A DNA stretch of 64,000 nt from Brevibacillus brevis (GTDB taxonomy: Bacteria; Bacillota; Bacilli; Brevibacillales; Brevibacillaceae). Positions 42,428 through 52,883 of this stretch are shown one piece after another. The notes under the pieces are model-generated. The model did no database searches, was not told the DNA's origin, and worked only from the letters and a program-made list of their open reading frames with translations. Position 1 is the first letter of the stretch, and each line of letters begins with the position of its first letter. Both the position numbers and the translations under genes were made by a program. Where the stretch lies: positions 422,001 to 486,000 of the forward strand of contig NZ_CP041767.1 in assembly GCF_022026395.1 (NCBI RefSeq), read 5' to 3'.

Positions 42428-43525
42428 TTATTTCCTCCGTTCTGGGAGATGTGATGAAGCAGGTGGAGAGACAAGTCCGGGAACGGGCATATCGATGAAC
42501 TCATGCAGATCGACGGCGAGTTGTTCCAGCCGTGATGCAATCGCGCGGTAAAATACATACCGTCCCCGCCGTTCACTCCAGATAAAGCCTGTGTCTACCA
42601 ACAGATTCAAGTGCTTGTTGACGGCAGGCTCACTGATGTTGTGCAGGTCAGCCAACTGCTGCGTGCAGTAAGGATGAGCCAATAACGATTTGAGAATCGC
42701 CGTCCGTGTCGGGTCACTGAACACCTTCATTTTGCTGATGAAGTCAGTGGGAATCACCGAGGTGGCTCTGGTGCCGGGAACATCAACGGATAGGCACACG
42801 GAGATATGGTCGTCGTAAATGCCGAGCAACAAATGCGGCGCGACAAAAGTAGAGACACGCAAATGGATACGAGCCAGCTCCGAATAGCCAAATGTGTACG
42901 TTTTTGCCTTATGAAATTGCAAGAAGTTCTCGTGCACCTTCAAGCGCGGATGTACCTGCGACAAAAACGGAATCGGTTCCAGCTTGATCTGCTCTTGTGC
43001 TTCATGTACGGCGCGAACGAGCCACGGTTCAATCCGCCGTTCTTCCGTCTGGAAAAAAGGCAGGTAGTCGTAGCAAAACTCCAGAAAACTGCGCTTAGTC
43101 GAGAGCGGATGGCGCAAAAGCTCCCGATGCTCCGGTTTCAGTTCGTCAAAAATCTCGTCCGTACGCCCTTGCATCCAAGCATGAAGTTGTTTGGGATGAT
43201 AGACGGGACCGATCATGAGCTGGACAAACTCACCAGCATCCATCGCCTGTACGCGCTCCAATGCGGCCTCAACAGAATGCTCAAAGCACTCCTCCCAAGG
43301 CGCCAGGAAGTCCATGGCATCGAGAAACTGATTGGACATGGAACTAAAATAGTGAAGCTTTTTCAAGAGCGAGGCAGGTAAAGCAATGAGCAACTCCTCC
43401 GCCCAATGCAAGCGGGAGGTATGATGCTCAGGCTTTGCAAGCACGTGGAGACTTAAGAAAAACTCATAGCCGGGTATGTATGCGACATGAAGATGCTTAC
43501 GCAGCCAATCAGGCAAATCTTGCAC
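42428..43525 (-). CDS. Large ArsR-type regulator with N-terminal sensor domain
   Basis: 365 residues from GTG 43525, seven bases after AAAGGAGG. The C-terminal ~75 residues (about 268-340) are an ArsR winged helix (FSDPTRTAILKSLL, CTQQLADLHNISEPAVNKHL). The preceding ~265 residues are a mostly helical domain without a recognised family, reminiscent of the N-terminal domains found on some actinobacterial ArsR proteins. First gene of the ABC exporter operon and thus its likely regulator. A second protein of the same architecture is encoded at 48411-49460 next to an MFS exporter. Confidence 0.8.
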   Translation of the reverse strand: MQDLPDWLRKHLHVAYIPGYEFFLSLHVLAKPEHHTSRLHWAEELLIALPASLLKKLHYFSSMSNQFLDAMDFLAPWEECFEHSVEAALERVQAMDAGEFVQLMIGPVYHPKQLHAWMQGRTDEIFDELKPEHRELLRHPLSTKRSFLEFCYDYLPFFQTEERRIEPWLVRAVHEAQEQIKLEPIPFLSQVHPRLKVHENFLQFHKAKTYTFGYSELARIHLRVSTFVAPHLLLGIYDDHISVCLSVDVPGTRATSVIPTDFISKMKVFSDPTRTAILKSLLAHPYCTQQLADLHNISEPAVNKHLNLLVDTGFIWSERRGRYVFYRAIASRLEQLAVDLHEFIDMPVPGLVSPPASSHLPERRK

Positions 43526-43630
43526 CGAGCATCCTCCTTTCTTGTTCAATTAACCATTTGGTGAATTCAAATTGAGAGTGGGCAAAATTGAAGAAATTAT
43601 GCCGGAGGGGCATCCCGATGTCAAGAGAAA

Positions 43631-43672
43631 GAAAAAGAAAACAACCACGGCTAACACATAGCGCGTGGTTGT
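43631..43672 (-). terminator. Intrinsic terminator of the MoxR/DUF58 operon
   Basis: ACAACCACG / CGTGGTTGT stem with U-rich tail on the minus strand (plus-strand GAAAAAGAAA at 43631-43640). Confidence 0.88.
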
Positions 43673-43680
43673 GGGACGTA

Positions 43681-45009
43681 TTACGTCTCGGAGAAACGAG
43701 AGCCGAGCGTCTGCACGGCTTGCTGCATCGCAGTCAAATCCGCTTCGGGAAGCGATTTTTCCTGATAGCGATATTGCTGATAGTAACGTGTGATGCGAGC
43801 GACTGCATCTAGCTGACCTGCATCTAGTAAAAGCTGTTCGCGCAGGCGATTGAAAAACTCTTGGGGTGTCTCATGCAGCTTGATTGGCATTCCTTGCTTC
43901 TCCATGAGTACGAGGAATTGATAGTAGGCGTATCTAGTGGGATCATCCTCTGGGCCGACGGGCTGTTTGAACCATTTGGCAGAGTCATCCTCAGCACTTT
44001 CTTTACTGGAAGAGGGGGGGATAGTGGACAACACGGTGTTTTGTGCAGCAGCCACTTCTTTTTCCCGCGTAATCGTCCCCTTGAAGCGCTTTTTCCATAT
44101 GTATCGGCCGAGCAGGATCACACAGGTAAGGATGAAGGCAATGATTAAGTATGGCTGCAGAATAGAAAAGAGTGATTCTCCGAGCGGTATCTGTGCCTCG
44201 GGATTATCTGCTTTTTGTCCTGCACTTTCCATGAGTATCTGCATGCCTGCCTGTTTTTGGCTCGCCTTCTCGTACAAATGTTCCAACATTTCCACAATGA
44301 AAATAAGCACAGGCTCAAAGAGCGTATACAGCCCATTGCTGACAGGTCCTTTTATCCAACTCCAGAACCAATAGATGAGTCCAAGTGCGATAGAGCTGAC
44401 AGCCACATAACCCGCGATCAAAAGAATACGAGTGCCGAGCACTTGACTGCCGAGCATCAAGCTAATACGTGCAGGCAGCCTCGTAGAAAGTGATCCTTCC
44501 CGCAGCACGAACGCCACAGTCGTCACCAACATATAGCTGAGAGTAATGAGGATGAGCATGGAAAAAGAGGCTGCGAGCGAATAGGAACCCGGGTCAACAA
44601 TGGAAGTGTAAAGTACAGCTATCACGAGCTGCATCAGGCCCGCCATCAACGCCAGAACAAATCTGCGTTGCAGACTGTCATGTCGATAACCTTTCGATGC
44701 GGCACTTTGTACTCTCCAAAAATAAACAGCAGCCAGTACAAGCGCGATGAGCCAAGAATCGTAGAGATAGAAGCAGCCCATTCCTATGAAAAAAACAAGG
44801 GGGTACAGCAACAGATGGAGCGTAAATCGACCGCCACCACCATAGTACAACCAGCTCCCCGCCATGAGCAGAATCGCTGCGACCAGGCAAAACGTGAGGA
44901 GTTGAGTAAAGCCTGCTGTCATATACCCAAACAAGATCAGGAAAACGCCCGTCAGCATGGCCTCCAGCCAAAACGCGAGCGTCCAACGCCCCATCAAGGA
45001 GAGTGTCAT
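43681..45009 (-). CDS. DUF4129-domain membrane protein without transglutaminase core
   Basis: 442 residues. About six membrane helices in the first 250 residues, another near 290, and a cytoplasmic C-terminal DUF4129-type domain (YAYYQFLVLMEKQGMPIKLH, ETPQEFFNRLREQLL). In the common Bacillota arrangement MoxR-DUF58-YebA the third protein also carries a transglutaminase domain; here the Cys-His-Asp core is absent and the protein is correspondingly shorter. Start overlaps the DUF58 stop by ATGA. Role unknown; probably envelope-associated. Confidence 0.8.
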   Translation of the reverse strand: MTLSLMGRWTLAFWLEAMLTGVFLILFGYMTAGFTQLLTFCLVAAILLMAGSWLYYGGGGRFTLHLLLYPLVFFIGMGCFYLYDSWLIALVLAAVYFWRVQSAASKGYRHDSLQRRFVLALMAGLMQLVIAVLYTSIVDPGSYSLAASFSMLILITLSYMLVTTVAFVLREGSLSTRLPARISLMLGSQVLGTRILLIAGYVAVSSIALGLIYWFWSWIKGPVSNGLYTLFEPVLIFIVEMLEHLYEKASQKQAGMQILMESAGQKADNPEAQIPLGESLFSILQPYLIIAFILTCVILLGRYIWKKRFKGTITREKEVAAAQNTVLSTIPPSSSKESAEDDSAKWFKQPVGPEDDPTRYAYYQFLVLMEKQGMPIKLHETPQEFFNRLREQLLLDAGQLDAVARITRYYQQYRYQEKSLPEADLTAMQQAVQTLGSRFSET

Positions 45010-46196
45010 CCCATCACCACGCTCCTTTTTTTCAAGCGAGCATGCTCAAAACGCTGGATGGTGACAGGGTCAGAAGAAACATCCAGTACCGCAACCTGAT
45101 GACCGTATTGAATAAGGCGCTCCGCTGAGGCTTGTAAGGATGGGTCCATTCGTGGTGTCACAATGAGAATGGCTTCCTCCCCATGTGCCCCCTCTAACCG
45201 ACGAAGAACAGGCGCCAGTGGCGTCGTCACAAAATGGTGAATTTGCGCCAGCTGGGTCATGACGTGCAAGTGGTGTGCCTTGCCATTTCCCGCAGGCAAA
45301 TGAAAATGCTCTCGTCCTCGTTGCTTTACGGTAAGGTACAGCTCATATCCGACCGATTTTCTCCTGCACAGGCCAGCCAAAGCCGCAAGACAGGAGATCG
45401 TCCGTTCATTGGTCATATCGTTATACTTTTGCATCATTGGTTCATAGGAGGGCAGGATATGCCCGACGATTCGCCAGTTCGGATGGGCTGTATACTCGAA
45501 AAGACGCGTCTCCAGTGAACCTGTTTTGGCGGTTGCCTTCCAATGGATGTGCTTGAAACGGTCGCCTGGCATGTATGACCGAACACCACGCTGAAAAGTG
45601 GGGTCGTCCTGTTGGCGCTGACGAGAGAGCCGATTCCCGTCCGGTTCCGATTCAGCGAGCACGACGGGAGAAAGAGCAAGAGGCAACGGATAGACCAGCA
45701 AGGAAAAGGAAACCGACAATGTCATGGCGGTAGGCTCCTCACCCAATAACGGCAAAGTCTCGGATTGAACATCTCTCAGCCAAACTGTGCCGCGTTTGTT
45801 CGGGACGAGAATCAAGGTGCGTGTAGCACTTTGCCGCATCGGCAGATCAAACCGCAGGCGAACGCTAGTCCGATGATTGAGGAGTCGCACCTCGTCTGCG
45901 CCTTCCACCGAAACATGCTCCGGCAGTGTGAAGCGAAGCCAGGTAGCAGGCAAAGGCAGCCACGAACGATTGTGCAAGCGAACTGTAATGTGCACGGGTG
46001 TCCCTGACAGGACGCGCGTTTGATCACTGGACCATTCGAGCGACACCCACTTGGACATGGACTTGGCCCACCAGTCTTGTGCAGCGGGGAGAAAAAAGAA
46101 AAAGCCCCCAAACAGAAAGAAAAACCAGTGGCCCGAAAAAACGGCGAAGAGCAGCAAGACAAAACCGATTACGTGAAAGGTTTGCTTGGTGATCAT
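45006..46196 (-). CDS. DUF58 domain-containing protein
   Basis: 396 residues. Two N-terminal membrane helices (about 8-40), a beta-rich middle and the conserved DUF58 segment DPTFQRGVRSYMPGDRFKHI with HWKATAKTGSLETRLFE. DUF58 proteins are vWA-like and form a functional set with MoxR ATPases. Four-base overlap with the DUF4129 gene and a four-base gap to the MoxR gene show a tight operon. Confidence 0.9.
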   Translation of the reverse strand: MITKQTFHVIGFVLLLFAVFSGHWFFFLFGGFFFFLPAAQDWWAKSMSKWVSLEWSSDQTRVLSGTPVHITVRLHNRSWLPLPATWLRFTLPEHVSVEGADEVRLLNHRTSVRLRFDLPMRQSATRTLILVPNKRGTVWLRDVQSETLPLLGEEPTAMTLSVSFSLLVYPLPLALSPVVLAESEPDGNRLSRQRQQDDPTFQRGVRSYMPGDRFKHIHWKATAKTGSLETRLFEYTAHPNWRIVGHILPSYEPMMQKYNDMTNERTISCLAALAGLCRRKSVGYELYLTVKQRGREHFHLPAGNGKAHHLHVMTQLAQIHHFVTTPLAPVLRRLEGAHGEEAILIVTPRMDPSLQASAERLIQYGHQVAVLDVSSDPVTIQRFEHARLKKRSVVMG

Positions 46197-46200
46197 AGCA

Positions 46201-47139
46201 CTACACGCTTTCTTCGACGGGAGCGGGGACGCTGGTCAAGATTTGCTCCACGACTTCCTGCTCCGTCACATGCAGCTCTGCTTCCATAGAGAGGCGGATG
46301 CGGTGGGCTGCCAGACTTGGAAACACCACTTTTACATCATCTGGCAAGACAAAAGTACGACCAGAAACGAACGCGTAAGCCTGAGCGGATCGCAACAGGG
46401 CGAGCATGGCGCGCGGACTGATGCCCACCTCAACCGAGCGATGCTGGCGAGTCGCTTCCGTCAGGTCGATGATATAGTCTTCCACTGGTTGGCTGACGTG
46501 AACAGTTGTGACCTCGCGTTGCAGAACCGCAATTTGTTCGACAGTGATGACCGGCTCGACCGCCTCTAATGGGGAGTCGCTGCGGAATCTCCGCAAAATT
46601 TCTTTGGCATCCTCTCTTGTACCGTAGCCAAGAGACAGCTTGAAAAGGAAGCGGTCCAACTGTGCTTCCGGCAGTGGATAGGTCCCCTCCGATTCAATCG
46701 GATTTTGGGTAGCAATAACCAGCATGGTCGATGGGAGTGGCAGGGTGACGCCTTCAATCGTAACCTGGCGTTCCTCCATGCATTCCAGCAAGCCGGATTG
46801 AGTCCTGGGAGTGGCCCGGTTTATTTCATCTGCGAGCAAGACATCCGCAAAAACAGGTCCCTTGCGCAGTTCGAATTCACTTGTTCGTTGATTGAACACG
46901 TGTAGACCGACGACATCAGATGGCAGTAGATCCGCGGTGAATTGCAGACGGTTGTAAGAGCCACCAATTGCTTGCGCCAATGTTTTGGCAAGCACGGTTT
47001 TTCCCATTCCGGGCAAGTCCTCCAGCAATACGTGTCCACGGGCGAGCAATGCCGTTACTAATAGGCGGATCTGACTTTCCTTGCCCACGATGACGCTGCT
47101 GACAGCATGCTGAAGGTTATCCAATGTCGGATGAGTCAT
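46201..47139 (-). CDS. MoxR-family AAA+ ATPase
   Basis: 312 residues from ATG 47139 (AAAAGGAGA upstream). Walker A DLPGMGKT near 41-48, Walker B VLLADEINRATPRTQSGLLE, sensor VIATQNPIESEGTYPLPEAQ and DRFLFKLSLGY: a standard MoxR ATPase, thought to act as a chaperone for protein complexes or metal insertion. First gene of the MoxR-DUF58-DUF4129 operon. Confidence 0.93.
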   Translation of the reverse strand: MTHPTLDNLQHAVSSVIVGKESQIRLLVTALLARGHVLLEDLPGMGKTVLAKTLAQAIGGSYNRLQFTADLLPSDVVGLHVFNQRTSEFELRKGPVFADVLLADEINRATPRTQSGLLECMEERQVTIEGVTLPLPSTMLVIATQNPIESEGTYPLPEAQLDRFLFKLSLGYGTREDAKEILRRFRSDSPLEAVEPVITVEQIAVLQREVTTVHVSQPVEDYIIDLTEATRQHRSVEVGISPRAMLALLRSAQAYAFVSGRTFVLPDDVKVVFPSLAAHRIRLSMEAELHVTEQEVVEQILTSVPAPVEESV

Positions 47140-47187
47140 GAAAATTCTCCTTTTCCCATTCAAAATTGAGGAGTCGTACGGTTTTTA

Positions 47188-48414
47188 TTATATATGGAAT
47201 ATCCTGTTAGTTACAAATTTTCGAAATAATATTCCCGTAAGCGCAGCGATCACGATGACGGCACCTACAGAGATGTAAAGAGGGCGAATCCCTACCTGAT
47301 CGCTCAGCTGTCCGCCAAGCCAAATACCGACGGGCATCGTCGCACGTGCGATGAGCAAGCGGACAGACAGTACACGCCCCATTAGCTCGGAAGGAACGTG
47401 AAGCTGATACAGGCTAGTACTGTGTACTTGGAAAAACGGAGCAAACAGACCAGCCAGTAGTTCGATGGTGATTGCGAACCAGATGTCATGGGTAAAGCCT
47501 ATTGCAACAAAGCTCAAGCCACCTAGTACCAGTGATCCCAACATGATCAGGGGCTGTCCGAAGCTGCTACGGAAGCGAGGGACGAGCAAGGAGCCGAAGA
47601 AATATCCCAATGGATAGCCAGCCAAGAACAAGCCTACATGAAACGAGGTGCCTTGCAGCTCGCCGGCTACAAAAGGCAGGTTTAGTACGAGTGTGACTCC
47701 GACAGCGAATTGGACGAGAGCTGAGTACAGGCCAAGCCAGAGCAGAAGGGGTTTCTGCCAAAAAATCGCTAGACCAGCCTTAAACATGGCGAACCAGGAT
47801 TGCTTCTTGTTGGCAGTATTCGCTGGGGCGATTGGACAAAGAACCAGAAAGAAACCGCTGAGCGCATAGCTGATCGCGACCAATGCGAGTACGGCCTCAC
47901 CACCAATACTCGCCACGAGAATTCCAGCCAAAGGCGGACCTGTAATCAAGGCAATTCGCAGGACGCTATCCAAATAGGCATTGGCTTGGAGGAGTTGCTC
48001 TCTTTTGACCAGAGCAGGGAGGAGCGACTGACTGGCTGGCACATACAGCGGTTGGACGAGACCGTTGATCAAAGCAGTGAAATACAGCGGCCAGAGTGAT
48101 TCTGTCCCGGAAGTAATGACTACAAAAGACAAACAAAACGCAGCAGCTCGCATCCATTGAGAAAAAAGCATGACACGCTTCTTATCGAATCGGTCGATGT
48201 ACGGCCCGGCTACCAACTGAATCGCGAGCGACGGCAAAAAATACAGAAGCCACATCTGTCCGACCGCACCTTGTGAGCCTGTTGCCTGATAGATTAACCA
48301 GCTATTGGCGAGGGTACCGAGTGAGGCGCCGAGTTCTGAAATGAGCTGACCGAAAAGAATCCAACGGTAAGAACGCTGCTGCCAGACAGAGGCTTGTACC
48401 GCGTTTTGGTTCAT
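47188..48414 (-). CDS. MFS transporter (exporter type)
   Basis: 408 residues with twelve helices. Motif-A-like AGPYIDRFDKKRVMLFSQW follows helix 2; the arrangement ELGASLGTLANSWLIYQATG near the N-terminus is typical of the DHA3 (MefA-like) subgroup. Its start overlaps the stop of the ArsR-type regulator by ATGA, so it is co-translated with it. Likely a drug or metabolite exporter controlled by that regulator. Confidence 0.88.
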   Translation of the reverse strand: MNQNAVQASVWQQRSYRWILFGQLISELGASLGTLANSWLIYQATGSQGAVGQMWLLYFLPSLAIQLVAGPYIDRFDKKRVMLFSQWMRAAAFCLSFVVITSGTESLWPLYFTALINGLVQPLYVPASQSLLPALVKREQLLQANAYLDSVLRIALITGPPLAGILVASIGGEAVLALVAISYALSGFFLVLCPIAPANTANKKQSWFAMFKAGLAIFWQKPLLLWLGLYSALVQFAVGVTLVLNLPFVAGELQGTSFHVGLFLAGYPLGYFFGSLLVPRFRSSFGQPLIMLGSLVLGGLSFVAIGFTHDIWFAITIELLAGLFAPFFQVHSTSLYQLHVPSELMGRVLSVRLLIARATMPVGIWLGGQLSDQVGIRPLYISVGAVIVIAALTGILFRKFVTNRIFHI

Positions 48415-49460
48415 GGGTTGCTCCTGTCCAGGAAGTCATCCCACATCAGGGGAAGCTTGTCCAGCGTATGACGGCGTAGTCTGTAACGGGAGCCTGCTTG
48501 TTCAACGAGATGGGCAGACCGCAGCATGGACAGGTGATGGTGCACGGTCGATTTCGCCATGGAGAGTTGATCGGTTATCTCTTGCAGACTCAGGTCCTTT
48601 TCCGCCAGCAATTTGACCATGCGTAGCCTGTGCTCGTCTCCGAGTGCTTTTAAGGCTTGCACCAGTGAAGGGGGTGGCTGATAAGGATCTACAGCATCGT
48701 GCAAATTTTCGTCGGCCACAGGGTAATAAAAAATTTTCGTCCCGACAGCATCGGCCTGTACGGTCCACGGGCGATAGATCGCTTGTGGAATCAGCAGTAC
48801 GCGTGTCACGGCAGGCTCAGGGAGGTAGTTCGAACCCGTCGCATACTCTACCAAGGCTTCCGGGGTGAGCTTTCCTAGCTTGTTTTGCTTTTGCGACCAA
48901 TCCCGTTCTAGCATGTGAACGATTTCTTCCTCACGCGGCTTGATGTGAGTGGTATACCAGCCTTCCATCAATTGGAGAATATGGCCCCGCAGCCCTTCTG
49001 CATCAACGGAAGTAATATGGCCGATATACGATTCAAAAAAGAGGTGCGCACGGCACGCTTCCTGCAAAGCGGCGCAATCATCTTCGCTTCCTTGTGCAGC
49101 CTTCCGCCGTGCTTCCTGCATATTTTCACCGAGATAAGGGAGGGCTTCGTATCGGAGCTGTTCGGTTGAGAGCTCTCTAACATACGAAAGAAAGGAATCC
49201 AGATCAGCGAAAGGGCAAAGATCGAGCAGTTGCAAAAGCGTCTTCCACGTGTTGTGCTCCTTCGCATATTCGACCTCTTGCCGTACAGAAGGTGATAGCT
49301 CGTCCAACAGTTGGCGCCAGTAGGCAGGAGGGTGTTCCATCGTGTGATGCAATTGATCGTAGGTAGCGGCAGCGATTCCCAGGGCAGCTTCGAATAAAGG
49401 AGAATACGAAAGCTCAACCCGGTAGGTCGTTCGTTCACTGCCAATGTTCAAAATCTTCAT
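48411..49460 (-). CDS. Large ArsR-type regulator with N-terminal sensor domain
   Basis: 349 residues from ATG 49460 (AAGGA eight bases upstream). The C-terminal ArsR winged helix spans about 268-340 (LGDEHRLRMVKLLAEKDLSL, QEITDQLSMAKSTVHHHLSM). The N-terminal ~260 residues form a helical domain of unknown ligand. Same architecture as the protein at 42428-43525, and likewise directly ahead of an exporter gene. Preceded by a well-formed promoter. Confidence 0.82.
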   Translation of the reverse strand: MKILNIGSERTTYRVELSYSPLFEAALGIAAATYDQLHHTMEHPPAYWRQLLDELSPSVRQEVEYAKEHNTWKTLLQLLDLCPFADLDSFLSYVRELSTEQLRYEALPYLGENMQEARRKAAQGSEDDCAALQEACRAHLFFESYIGHITSVDAEGLRGHILQLMEGWYTTHIKPREEEIVHMLERDWSQKQNKLGKLTPEALVEYATGSNYLPEPAVTRVLLIPQAIYRPWTVQADAVGTKIFYYPVADENLHDAVDPYQPPPSLVQALKALGDEHRLRMVKLLAEKDLSLQEITDQLSMAKSTVHHHLSMLRSAHLVEQAGSRYRLRRHTLDKLPLMWDDFLDRSNP

Positions 49461-49493
49461 GTGATCATCCTTCCAAAATTTGTGCATGATTGT

Positions 49494-49522
49494 ATTTTAT
49501 AAATACCGAATGTTAAATTCAA
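49494..49522 (-). promoter_or_regulatory. Sigma-A promoter for the ArsR/MFS operon
   Basis: Minus strand: TTGAAT (49522-49517), 17-base spacer, TAAAAT (49499-49494); AT-rich dyads (GAATGTTAAATTC) overlap the -35 and could be the regulator site. Confidence 0.6.
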
Positions 49523-49552
49523 TATTTTTCGAACAAAAATAGAAAAGGAAAA

Positions 49553-49600
49553 GAAGAATCACAAAATCTCTATCCAAAGAGATGACGTGATTCTTCTTTC
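49553..49600. terminator. Long inverted repeat terminator
   Basis: GAAGAATCAC / GTGATTCTTC outer arms and ATCTCT / AGAGAT inner arms, flanked by A-rich left and T-rich right sequence. Serves the homocysteine synthase gene on the minus strand. Confidence 0.75.
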
Positions 49601-49613
49601 TGTAAAGGTATGG

Positions 49614-51112
<1,499 letters not shown>

Positions 51113-51128
51113 AACAATTGTTGTCGTA

Positions 51129-51157
51129 ATTGTATGAAAATAAAACCTTGCTGTCAA
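51129..51157 (-). promoter_or_regulatory. Sigma-A promoter of the S-box leader
   Basis: Minus strand: TTGACA (51157-51152), 17-base spacer, TACAAT (51134-51129), 17 bases before the aptamer. The rest of 51158-51425 contains only weak hairpins and no supported gene. Confidence 0.8.
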
Positions 51158-51425
51158 CGATAAATATACAGTTATCGGGGAGGTTTTTATGTATATATGA
51201 ATGAAGGTGGTTCACCCATGCCATTAATTTGTAACGGTTTTGTCTCAAGCTGTTCACAACCCGTGTGGCTATTGCCGCAGCGAAATAGGAGATAATGGTA
51301 GAAAATGGGGAGTATGGATGCATGGTGAAGCCAAGTGCTCTTCGCGTTAGAAAAGTAAAAAAGCGTGTGATATCATGGAGGTGGTTACAACTGATCTGAT
51401 TGTACATATAGGAGGATAAATAGCG

Positions 51426-51737
51426 ATGAGCCATGGAGTAAAGGAAATTACACCACAAGAGCTGTTGGAAAAGCTGGAAGCCAAAGAGGAACTGCAAGTC
51501 ATTGATGTACGTGAAGTGGAAGAGTGGAATGCAGGTCACATTAAAGAGGCAAAGCTGATCCCGCTCGGCTTTTTGCCACATCGCATTGATGAATTGGATA
51601 AGAACATTCCGATTGTGATGGTTTGCCGCAGTGGTGCCAGAAGCAATACAGCAACAGAGTATTTGAGTGCACAAGGATACGACGTGGCAAATATGGTTGG
51701 CGGCATGCTCGCATGGCCAGGTGAAGTGGAACAGTAA
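51426..51737 (+). CDS. Rhodanese-like domain protein
   Basis: 103 residues, start behind AGGAGG. Single rhodanese domain: VIDVREVEEWNAGHI and the active-site loop VMVCRSGARS with catalytic Cys67. Carries a persulfide sulfur for transfer in the cytosol. Located beside an S-box gene of sulfur metabolism but on the other strand. The conserved C-terminal NMVGGMLAWPG is typical of the family. Confidence 0.9.
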   Translation: MSHGVKEITPQELLEKLEAKEELQVIDVREVEEWNAGHIKEAKLIPLGFLPHRIDELDKNIPIVMVCRSGARSNTATEYLSAQGYDVANMVGGMLAWPGEVEQ

Positions 51738-51818
51738 GATGTGATAGAAACAGTGTGAATGCCTCCCGTGTGTAATCAGGAGGCATCACGCATGGGACAA
51801 GCAGGGAGGTAGCAACCC

Positions 51819-52445
51819 GTGAGTGAAGGAGCACAATTGCAGCAGGAATCTGCAATGAAAAAACATTGGTTTCCTGTGTTAGCTGGTATTATCCTTTTGG
51901 CTATCATCGGAGTATTTGGTTATAATTACATGACAGAAGAGAAGATCGAAGTGTTGAAGCCGATCGCGGACTTCACCTTGGACAACAGTGACGGAACAAC
52001 CTACACATTTCATTCAAGTGCTGGCAAGGTACGATTGGTAGAGTTTATGTTTACCAAGTGCCCGGATATTTGTCCGGCGACTACGTTCAACATGGCCAAG
52101 CTGCAAGATCAGCTGAAGGAAAAGGGACTGTTCGGAGACAAAGTGGAGTTTGTTTCCATTTCTTTTGACCCTGATAACGATACGCCGGAAGTCTTGCAGG
52201 AGTATGCAGCCAAGTTCAAGGCAGATCAGAGTGGCTGGAAGTTCCTGCGTGGGGACGCTCAGGCTGTAGAGAAAGTGACGAAGGATTTTGGTCTGATGGT
52301 CATTAAGGAGCCAGATGGTTCTTATTCCCATACAGCTCGCATGTTCCTGGTGGATGGAGATGGAAACATGCGCCGCGCATACGGGATGGCAGCCAACATG
52401 GAACTGGATGTCATGATGAAAGAGATGGTACAGCTCGCTGACTAG
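51819..52445 (+). CDS. SCO1/SenC/PrrC-family copper chaperone
   Basis: 208 residues from GTG 51819, nine bases after GGGAGG. One N-terminal membrane helix (about 16-36) anchors a thioredoxin-fold domain outside. Copper ligands are complete: Cys81 and Cys85 in TKCPDICP, and His171 in SYSHTARMF. Sco proteins deliver copper to the CuA site of cytochrome oxidase subunit II or act as thiol reductants; a CuA oxidase is encoded at the left end of the window. Tail-to-tail with the next gene, overlapping 4 bases. Confidence 0.92.
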   Translation: MSEGAQLQQESAMKKHWFPVLAGIILLAIIGVFGYNYMTEEKIEVLKPIADFTLDNSDGTTYTFHSSAGKVRLVEFMFTKCPDICPATTFNMAKLQDQLKEKGLFGDKVEFVSISFDPDNDTPEVLQEYAAKFKADQSGWKFLRGDAQAVEKVTKDFGLMVIKEPDGSYSHTARMFLVDGDGNMRRAYGMAANMELDVMMKEMVQLAD

Positions 52446-52780
52446 CGGGTCTCCTCATAGGAGATGTTTACGACTTCTTCTGTCTGATTCACGAATTCAA
52501 TATGAACGAGTAACGCCCACCTGCGATTGCTTTCTTGAAGCAAGAGCTTAAACGTCTCTTCCGACGTGGTGGGCGTTTTTTGTTTTCGTCCGAGATGCAG
52601 GTAATCCACAATTTGAGCGCTTGGATATCGCTTCATCGTTTCCTGCATTGCGAGTCTGCCCCATTTTGCATAGGAAGGCTGGGCGTAGGTAGGGACCGTC
52701 TGAAAGATGAAGAGGAAAAGTACGATAGAGAGAAGGGGCATCATGTTCCGATAGCGAAATAGGCGACGAGCGGTTTGCAC
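52442..52780 (-). CDS. Small secreted DUF3889-type protein
   Basis: 112 residues if GTG 52780 is used, with AGGAGAGGG upstream; ATG 52816 has no ribosome-binding site. N-terminal signal sequence (LLSIVLFLFIFQ..PTYAQ) then the conserved WGRLAMQETMKRYPSAQIVD and ETFKLLLQE stretch that I associate with DUF3889 (B. subtilis YqzG-type). Product exported; function unknown. Divergent from the membrane-protein gene at 52884. Confidence 0.7.
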   Translation of the reverse strand: MQTARRLFRYRNMMPLLSIVLFLFIFQTVPTYAQPSYAKWGRLAMQETMKRYPSAQIVDYLHLGRKQKTPTTSEETFKLLLQESNRRWALLVHIEFVNQTEEVVNISYEETR

Positions 52781-52883
52781 TTGCTGATCCCTCTCCTTTT
52801 CGAAATGGCTTGCCATGTATTTTGAAGACTTTTCGGAATATGATTCGTAGAAAATAATGACAATGAAGTGCGGGAGGTATTCG

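Noticed and set aside
43588..43812. 74-codon plus-strand frame opposite the DUF4129 gene end
   Set aside because: Overlaps a strong terminator and the 3' end of a real gene on the other strand; basic, low-complexity product.
51218..51295. 25-codon plus-strand frame between the S-box leader and the rhodanese gene
   Set aside because: Weak ribosome-binding site and random-looking product; no support beyond an open frame.
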